64,000 bases of DNA, taken from assembly GCF_003058325.1 (NCBI RefSeq), contig NZ_CP028843.1:5015001-5079000 (forward strand), written 5' to 3'. Under the pieces are notes generated by a model. That model was not told the DNA's origin, did no database searches, and saw only the letters and a list, made by a program, of their open reading frames with translations. Position numbers and translations under genes: made by a program. Of the stretch, positions 57,794 to 64,000 are shown piece by piece. How positions within the stretch are numbered: position 1 is the stretch's first letter; each line of letters starts with the position of its first letter. The stretch comes from Methylobacterium currus. GTDB lineage: Bacteria; Pseudomonadota; Alphaproteobacteria; Rhizobiales; Beijerinckiaceae.

Positions 57794-58747
57794 ATGGTCG
57801 AGGCGATGAACTGGATCTCCGAGGTCGTGCGCCCGAAGATCAAGACGCTGTTCAAGCGCGAGACGCCGGAGAACCTCTGGGTGAAGTGCCCGGAGACCGG
57901 CCAGATGGTGTTCCACAAGGAGGTGGAGGCCAATGGCTGGGTGATTCCGGGCTCGGAGCACCATCTGCGCATCACCGCGCAGCAGCGCCTGAAGCTGATG
58001 TTCGACCAGGGCACCTGGCTCGACGTGCCGCTGCCCGAGGTGGCGGCCGATCCCCTCAAGTTCCGCGACGAGAAGCGCTACGTCGACCGGCTCAAGGACG
58101 CCCGCGCCAAGACCGGCATGACCGACGCGTTCAAGGTCGGCTTCGGGCGCGTCTCGGGCCTGCCGATGACCCTGGCGGTGCAGGATTTCGGCTTCATGGG
58201 CGGCTCGCTCGGCATGGCGGCCGGCGAGGCCTTCGTGCGCGGCGCCGAGACGGCGCTCGAGAAGCGCACCCCCTACGTGCTGTTCGCGGCCTCCGGCGGG
58301 GCGCGGATGCAGGAGGGTATCCTGTCCTTGATGCAGATGCCCCGCACCACCGTGGCGGTGCGCCGGCTCAACAGCGCCCGCCTGCCCTACATCGTGGTGC
58401 TGACCAACCCGACCACCGGCGGCGTCACCGCCTCCTACGCGATGCTGGGCGACGTGCACCTCGCCGAGCCCGGGGCGCTCATCGGCTTTGCCGGCCCGCG
58501 GGTGATCGAGCAGACCATCCGCGAGAAGCTGCCCGACGGCTTCCAGCGCGCCGAGTACCTGAAGGAGCACGGCATGGTCGACCAGGTCGTGCACCGGCGC
58601 GACCTGAAGGGCACGATCGCGCGCCTGTGCGGGCTGCTGATGCAGGTGCCGGCCGAGAGCGCGGCAGCGCAGGCCGAGGCCAGGGCGGAGGCGAAGCCGG
58701 ACGCCAAGCCTGACACCAAGGCCGACGCCAAGCCCGTGCCGGCGTGA
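57794..58747 (+). CDS. accD: Acetyl-CoA carboxylase carboxyltransferase subunit beta
   Basis: A 317-residue carboxyltransferase subunit that transfers carboxyl from carboxybiotin to acetyl-CoA to start fatty-acid synthesis. The core has [33 protein letters not shown] and [15 protein letters not shown]. Of the four zinc-ribbon Cys of E. coli AccD, three are replaced ([11 protein letters not shown] in place of CPx[11 protein letters not shown] in place of CPKCGHH), so the N-terminal zinc site is gone; this occurs in other Hyphomicrobiales. The last 40 residues are an Ala/Lys/Pro tail. GAGGAG precedes the ATG. Confidence 0.95.
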   Translation: MVEAMNWISEVVRPKIKTLFKRETPENLWVKCPETGQMVFHKEVEANGWVIPGSEHHLRITAQQRLKLMFDQGTWLDVPLPEVAADPLKFRDEKRYVDRLKDARAKTGMTDAFKVGFGRVSGLPMTLAVQDFGFMGGSLGMAAGEAFVRGAETALEKRTPYVLFAASGGARMQEGILSLMQMPRTTVAVRRLNSARLPYIVVLTNPTTGGVTASYAMLGDVHLAEPGALIGFAGPRVIEQTIREKLPDGFQRAEYLKEHGMVDQVVHRRDLKGTIARLCGLLMQVPAESAAAQAEARAEAKPDAKPDTKADAKPVPA

Positions 58748-58761
58748 GGCGCCGGGCAGGC

Positions 58762-58848
58762 CCGTCCCGATCGCTCGTCGGGCCTGCGGACTTGGTCCCG
58801 ACTTCGTCGGGCTTGCCGGCTTGGTCCCGACTTCGTCGGGCTTGCGGG
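58762..58848. repeat. Direct repeat in accD-folC gap
   Basis: Two near-exact 29-base copies of CTTGGTCCCGACTTCGTCGG plus GCTTGCCGG or GCTTGCGGG (58791-58819 and 58820-58848) are preceded by a decayed copy (58762-58790). Each contains the small hairpin CCCGA-CTTCG-TCGGG (the last base pairs vary). Confidence 0.8.
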
Positions 58849-58927
58849 CCCGCCCCGCCTCTGATCCTCTCTCGCGCCCCGCCGCCCGACCGGCGGGAAG
58901 CCAGGTCGAGCCCCCGCGAGAACGCCG

Positions 58928-60253
58928 ATGGAATCCTCCGACGCCCTGATGGCGCGCTTCCTCGCCCTGCACCCGCGCACCATCGACCTGTCCCTCGGCC
59001 GGATCGAACGCCTGCTCGCGGCCCTGGGCCATCCGGAGCGGCGCCTGCCGCCGGTGATCCACGTGGCGGGGACGAACGGCAAGGGCTCGACCATCGCCAC
59101 CATGCGGGCGATCCTGGAGGCCGGCGGCCTCTCGGCGCATGTCTACACCTCGCCCCATCTGGTGCGGTTCCACGAGCGCATCCGCCTCGGCGCCGTCGGC
59201 GGCGGCCGCTTCGTGCCGGAGGACCGGCTGGCGGAGGCCTTCGCCCGCTGCGAGGCGGTGAATGCCGGCGCACCGATCACGGTGTTCGAGATCACCACCG
59301 CGGCGGCCCTGCTGCTGTTCTCCGAGGCGCCCGCCGACGTGCTGCTGCTCGAGGTGGGCCTGGGCGGCCGGGTCGACGCCACCAACGTCATCGACCGGCC
59401 GGCCTGCGCCGTGGTGACGCCGATCGGCCGCGACCACGCCGAATATCTCGGCGACACCGTCGAGGCGGTGGCTGGCGAGAAGGCCGGCATCTTCAAGCGC
59501 GGCTGCCCCGCGGTGATCGCCCCGCAGGACTACGCCCAGGCCGACGCGGTGCTCTGCGCCCGGGCCGAGGCGATCGGCGCCGGACCGATCTTCGTCGGCA
59601 ACCAGGATTTCTCCGCCCACGAGGAGCGCGGCCGGCTGGTCTACCAGGACGAGGACGGTCTCCTCGATCTGCCGCGGCCGCGGCTCGCCGGGCGCCACCA
59701 GATCGTCAATGCCGGTACGGCGATCGCGGCCTTGCGCGCCGCCGGCTTCGGCGACATCGGCACCGAGGCCTTCGAGGCGGGGCTCTCCGCCATCGAATGG
59801 CCGGGCCGCTTGCAGCACCTGCGCCGGGGCCGGCTCGCCGGCCTCGTCCCGCCGGGCTCGGAGCTCTGGCTCGACGGCGGCCACAACATCGATGGCGGGC
59901 GCATCCTCGCCGCCGCCATGGCGGACCTGCAGGAGCGCGGCGACGCGCCGCTCGTGCTCGTCTCAGCGCTCCTCGGCACCAAGGATGCGGAAGGCTTCCT
60001 GGCCAATTTCGCCGGCCTCGCCCGCTTCCTGGTGGCGGTACCGTTGCCGGGCCAGATGGCGGCACGACCGGCCGAGGAGGTCGCGGAGATCGCCGGGCGG
60101 GTGGGATTGAGCGCTGCGACGGCGCCGAGTCTCGAGGCGGCACTGGTCTCCTTGAGCGACCGCGCCTGGGAGCGCCCGCCGCGGGTGCTGATCTGCGGCT
60201 CACTCTACCTCGCCGGGGCCGCTCTCTCCGCCAACGGCACACCGCCGACCTGA
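58928..60253 (+). CDS. folC: Bifunctional folylpolyglutamate/dihydrofolate synthase
   Basis: A 441-residue Mur-ligase-type enzyme that adds glutamate to dihydropteroate and to folates. The ATP-binding motif is VAGTNGKGSTIAT (46-58), followed by TSPHLVRFHERIRLG, EVGLGGRVDATN and the second-domain DGGHNIDGGRILA. Length is usual. The trpA-accD-folC order is conserved in Alphaproteobacteria and may reflect shared transcription, although the direct repeat lies in the accD-folC gap. Confidence 0.95.
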   Translation: MESSDALMARFLALHPRTIDLSLGRIERLLAALGHPERRLPPVIHVAGTNGKGSTIATMRAILEAGGLSAHVYTSPHLVRFHERIRLGAVGGGRFVPEDRLAEAFARCEAVNAGAPITVFEITTAAALLLFSEAPADVLLLEVGLGGRVDATNVIDRPACAVVTPIGRDHAEYLGDTVEAVAGEKAGIFKRGCPAVIAPQDYAQADAVLCARAEAIGAGPIFVGNQDFSAHEERGRLVYQDEDGLLDLPRPRLAGRHQIVNAGTAIAALRAAGFGDIGTEAFEAGLSAIEWPGRLQHLRRGRLAGLVPPGSELWLDGGHNIDGGRILAAAMADLQERGDAPLVLVSALLGTKDAEGFLANFAGLARFLVAVPLPGQMAARPAEEVAEIAGRVGLSAATAPSLEAALVSLSDRAWERPPRVLICGSLYLAGAALSANGTPPT

Positions 60254-60457
60254 TCCCTTCCGTTTTAGCTGACGCTGGGGCATGTAATACCGGTATATGA
60301 GTGGGAACCGCGGGATGGTTTGCCGGCAGGCTTGACATTGTCCGGTCCTCCGACCGCCAGCCGTGTCATTGCCACACCGATGTGGCTGAACTGCTACATC
60401 GTGCGCGACGGAAATGGTCTAGCTTGGCTTCGATCGGGGAACCTGCTGGGGACCATC

Positions 60458-61369
60458 ATGAAGAAACTCCTGAGTGCTTTCGCTGCCTTCACCGCGCTGA
60501 CCGCCGCCGCCTCGGCCGCGGACCTGCCGCGTCGCGTTGCTCCGCCGCCGGTCTTCACGCCGGTGCCGGTCTTCACCTGGACGGGCTTCTACGCCGGTTT
60601 CAACGCTGGCTACGGCTTCAACACCGCTGACACCCGCGCCGCGACCGTCGTCGGCGTGCCGGCCGGCACCACCCTCGGCAACACCGTGTTCGTGACCGCC
60701 GCCGGCGTTCCGACCACCGGCGTGCTCGCCTTCGACAACCGCAACAGCAACGACGGCTTCGTCGGCGGCGGCCAGATCGGCTACAACTACCAGTTCACCC
60801 CGGGCTCGGGCGTGGTCGTCGGCATCGAGGCCGACGCCCAGTACGTCGACTTCGGCCGCAGCCGCAACCGCTACGCCTTCGCCACCGCTCCGGGCGGCGG
60901 CATCGTGCCCGGCACCCTGGTGTTCAACCCGAACGGCATCTCGGGCCTGGACTTCTTCGGCACCGTGCGCGGCCGTCTCGGCTACGCCTGGGACCGCACC
61001 CTCGTCTACGCCACCGGCGGCTTCGCCTACGGCTCGGGCGGCGGTCGCGACTTCGGCCTGCCGAACAGCTCCTCCGACAACTTCCAGACCGGCTGGGTCG
61101 TCGGCGGCGGCGTCGAGTACGCTCTGCCCACCGACTCGTTCCTGAACTTCTTCCGTTCGTCGGCCGTGACCCTGAAGGTCGAAGGCCTGTACGTGAACCT
61201 GGATCAGGGCAACCGCAACAACGGCGTGTTCGCGCAGACCACCAACGGCACCCAGTACTCGGTGTTCTCGCCGGGCGTGGTGTCGGTCGGCCCGGCCAAC
61301 CTGTACCGTCGCGAGACCGAGTTCGCGGTCGTCCGCGCCGGCCTGAACTACAAGTTCGGCTCTTACTAA
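60458..61369 (+). CDS. Outer-membrane beta-barrel protein (Omp25/RopB-like)
   Basis: A 303-residue porin-like small barrel with a signal peptide (LLSAFAAFTALTAAASA, cleavage before ADLPRR). The opening ADLPRRVAPPPVFTPVPVF and FTWTGFYAGFNAGYGFNTAD is the typical start of the Hyphomicrobiales Omp25/RopB family. Barrel strands alternate with Gly and aromatic residues to the C-terminal YKFGSY, with an aromatic end as required by BamA. Codon use in this gene is strongly skewed to preferred codons (for example AAC, GGC, GTC), consistent with high expression. A strong terminator follows. Confidence 0.9.
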   Translation: MKKLLSAFAAFTALTAAASAADLPRRVAPPPVFTPVPVFTWTGFYAGFNAGYGFNTADTRAATVVGVPAGTTLGNTVFVTAAGVPTTGVLAFDNRNSNDGFVGGGQIGYNYQFTPGSGVVVGIEADAQYVDFGRSRNRYAFATAPGGGIVPGTLVFNPNGISGLDFFGTVRGRLGYAWDRTLVYATGGFAYGSGGGRDFGLPNSSSDNFQTGWVVGGGVEYALPTDSFLNFFRSSAVTLKVEGLYVNLDQGNRNNGVFAQTTNGTQYSVFSPGVVSVGPANLYRRETEFAVVRAGLNYKFGSY

Positions 61370-61398
61370 GATCCGATCGTCCGTCACCTGACGGAACG

Positions 61399-61422
61399 GA
61401 GCCCGGCCTCACGGCCGGGCTC
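61399..61422 (+). terminator. Terminator after the porin gene
   Basis: A perfect 10-bp stem, GAGCCCGGCC and GGCCGGGCTC with loop TCAC, lies 30 bases after the stop and is followed by TTCGCGTTTG. Confidence 0.75.
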
Positions 61423-61569
61423 TTCGCGTTTGTCGACCCGGCTCGCGCGCCGGTGAGGGGACCGACGCCGCCGACGGGCGAACTCATCCTCGTTGAAGCC
61501 GGGCTGCGGCTCCGGCACGCTGGCGAATCATGGCTCCCCACAGGGACGCCCCGCCGGAGACCCCGCACC

Positions 61570-62580
61570 ATGCGCGACACGCGGCCCAACGCCCTCGCGG
61601 ACATCGCCCGCCGCCTCCGGTCCGGCGATCTCGGCGGCGCCTGGGCGGCCTTGCCGCGGGGCTTGCAGGATCTGGCCCACCAGGCCGATGACGGCCTGGC
61701 GCGGCTGCGCGACCGGCTGCGGGGGCCCCGTCCCGGCGCGGCGCCGCCCTCGCCCGGGCGCTTCCTGTCCGAGACCTTCTCAGGGGCGCCGGGGCAGCGC
61801 GCCTATCGCCTCTACGTGCCGGGCGGCTATTATCGCGGCCGGCCGGCGCCGCTGGTGGTGATGCTGCATGGCTGCACCCAATCGCCGGAGGATTTCGCCG
61901 CCGGCACGGCCATGAACGCGCTGGCGGAATCCGAGACGTTCCTGGTCGCCTATCCGGAGCAGACGCGGAGCGCCAACCAGGGCCGCTGCTGGAACTGGTT
62001 CAGCCCCGCCGACCAGGATCGCGACCGCGGCGAGACCGGCGTGATCGCCGGCATCACCCGCACCGTGATGGGGGCCTACGCGGTCGATCCGCGGCGCGTG
62101 TTCATCGCCGGTCTCTCGGCCGGCGGCGCCGCGGCGGCCAATGTCGCGACGGCCTACCCGGACCTCTACGCGGCGGTCGGGGTGCATTCGGGCCTGTGCG
62201 CGCTCGCCGCCCGCGACCTGCCGGGGGCGATCGCGGCGATGCGCAACGGCGCCGCCGGCACCGCGCCTCCGCTCCCCACCATCGTGTTCCACGGCGACCG
62301 GGACGGCACCGTGAACCCGAGGAACGGCGAGGCGCTGATCGCCGCGGCCGGCGGCCGCCTGATCCGGCGCGCGGAGGGACAGGCCCCGGGCGGCCGCGCC
62401 TTCGCGCACAGCCTCTACGCCGATTCTGCCGGCCGCCCGGCCTTCGAGCATTGGGTGATCCACGGCTCCGGCCACGCCTGGTCCGGCGGAAGCCCGGAGG
62501 GCAGCTACACCGATCCGCAGGGGCCGGACGCCACGCGGGAGATGTGGCGGTTCTTCCAAAAGCATCCCCGGCGGGGATGA
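61570..62580 (+). CDS. PHB depolymerase family esterase
   Basis: A 336-residue alpha/beta hydrolase of the esterase_PHB (LpqC-like) family. The oxyanion motif VVMLHGCTQSPEDFAAGTAM and the nucleophile elbow AGLSAGGAAAANVA (Ser in GLSAGG) are clear; the acid is probably in HGDRDGTV and the His in GSGHAWSGG. The N-terminal ~70 residues are Arg-rich with no signal peptide, so it is probably cytoplasmic. It could cleave intracellular PHB or short esters. The window also encodes PhaA, PhaB and PhaR. Confidence 0.87.
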   Translation: MRDTRPNALADIARRLRSGDLGGAWAALPRGLQDLAHQADDGLARLRDRLRGPRPGAAPPSPGRFLSETFSGAPGQRAYRLYVPGGYYRGRPAPLVVMLHGCTQSPEDFAAGTAMNALAESETFLVAYPEQTRSANQGRCWNWFSPADQDRDRGETGVIAGITRTVMGAYAVDPRRVFIAGLSAGGAAAANVATAYPDLYAAVGVHSGLCALAARDLPGAIAAMRNGAAGTAPPLPTIVFHGDRDGTVNPRNGEALIAAAGGRLIRRAEGQAPGGRAFAHSLYADSAGRPAFEHWVIHGSGHAWSGGSPEGSYTDPQGPDATREMWRFFQKHPRRG

Positions 62581-62584
62581 CCCC

Positions 62585-63921
<1,337 letters not shown>

Positions 63922-63925
<4 letters not shown>

Positions 63926-64000
63926 GCGGCGGCCCCCCGAGCCGCATCGGCTCCCCGAGCCGCATTGCTTCCCGAAACGGCAGCGGCGGGCGCGAGCGGC
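63922..64000 (-). CDS. C-terminal tail of an upstream gene, probably the DctB-like sensor kinase
   Basis: Only about 25 codons are in the window. They end in an Ala/Arg/Gly-rich tail (AAAVSGSNAARGADAARG) whose TGA overlaps the dctD ATG by four bases. The overlap and the dctB-dctD pairing common in bacteria suggest a histidine kinase; the tail itself has no kinase motif. Confidence 0.5.

Overview
The window is GC-rich, densely coded chromosomal DNA from an alphaproteobacterium, most likely of the order Hyphomicrobiales and close to Methylobacterium. The reasons are the phaR/phaA/phaB layout, an AccD that has lost most of its zinc-ribbon cysteines, the DctD-type regulator, the Omp25-like porin, and several intergenic palindromes of the kind common in that group. 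The genus is inferred from gene content, not from a marker gene. No rRNA, complete tRNA, CRISPR array, prophage or intact insertion sequence is visible.

Layout. 1-4.7 kb: an efflux adaptor cut by the left edge, a DedA membrane protein, an FkbM methyltransferase and a RecD2-type helicase. 4.8-13.2 kb: a mevalonate/HMG-CoA breakdown module (degradative HMG-CoA reductase, periplasmic binding protein, HMG-CoA lyase) divergent from a MocR-type regulator, then a large FAD/Fe-S dehydrogenase of the YdiJ type. 13.2-20.8 kb: pirin, PriA, a DUF2293 protein, a CatB-like acetyltransferase and a malic enzyme. 21.1-22.6 kb: an ECF41 sigma factor divergent from an AhpD-like protein, each behind a matching promoter. 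23-27.6 kb: LptC/LptA, RNase D, a ComEA-like protein, ribosomal protein L32 and an MFS transporter behind a 14-bp tandem repeat. 27.8-32.4 kb: a LysR regulator and the polyhydroxybutyrate genes phaR, phaA and phaB. 33.3-36.3 kb: a hypothetical protein, the propionyl-CoA carboxylase alpha subunit and a gamma-glutamylcyclotransferase. 36.5-45.9 kb: SecA, a second binding protein, an IS5 relic, a dGTPase, ErpA and two exported unknowns. 46-48.3 kb: a curli-like set (CsgG plus three curlin-repeat proteins). 48.9-55.3 kb: exopolysaccharide genes (initiating glycosyltransferase, GT4, Wza-like export protein, Wzz-like co-polymerase with a degenerate kinase domain). 55.4-64 kb: an orphan osmoprotectant-type ATPase, TrpA, AccD, FolC, an abundant-type porin, a PHB-depolymerase-family esterase, DctD and the tail of its probable partner kinase.

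How they work together. Carbon-storage and acyl-CoA functions dominate: HMG-CoA to acetyl-CoA plus acetoacetate, acetyl-CoA to 3-hydroxybutyryl-CoA and PHB, propionyl-CoA carboxylation, malic enzyme and AccD. A second theme is the envelope and surface: Lpt, SecA, curli-like fibres, exopolysaccharide and porin. The accessory signals most worth following are the mevalonate module with its repeated operator-like 9-mer, the twin ECF41 promoters, the 7 x 14-bp repeat against the MFS start codon, and the minimal curli-like locus.
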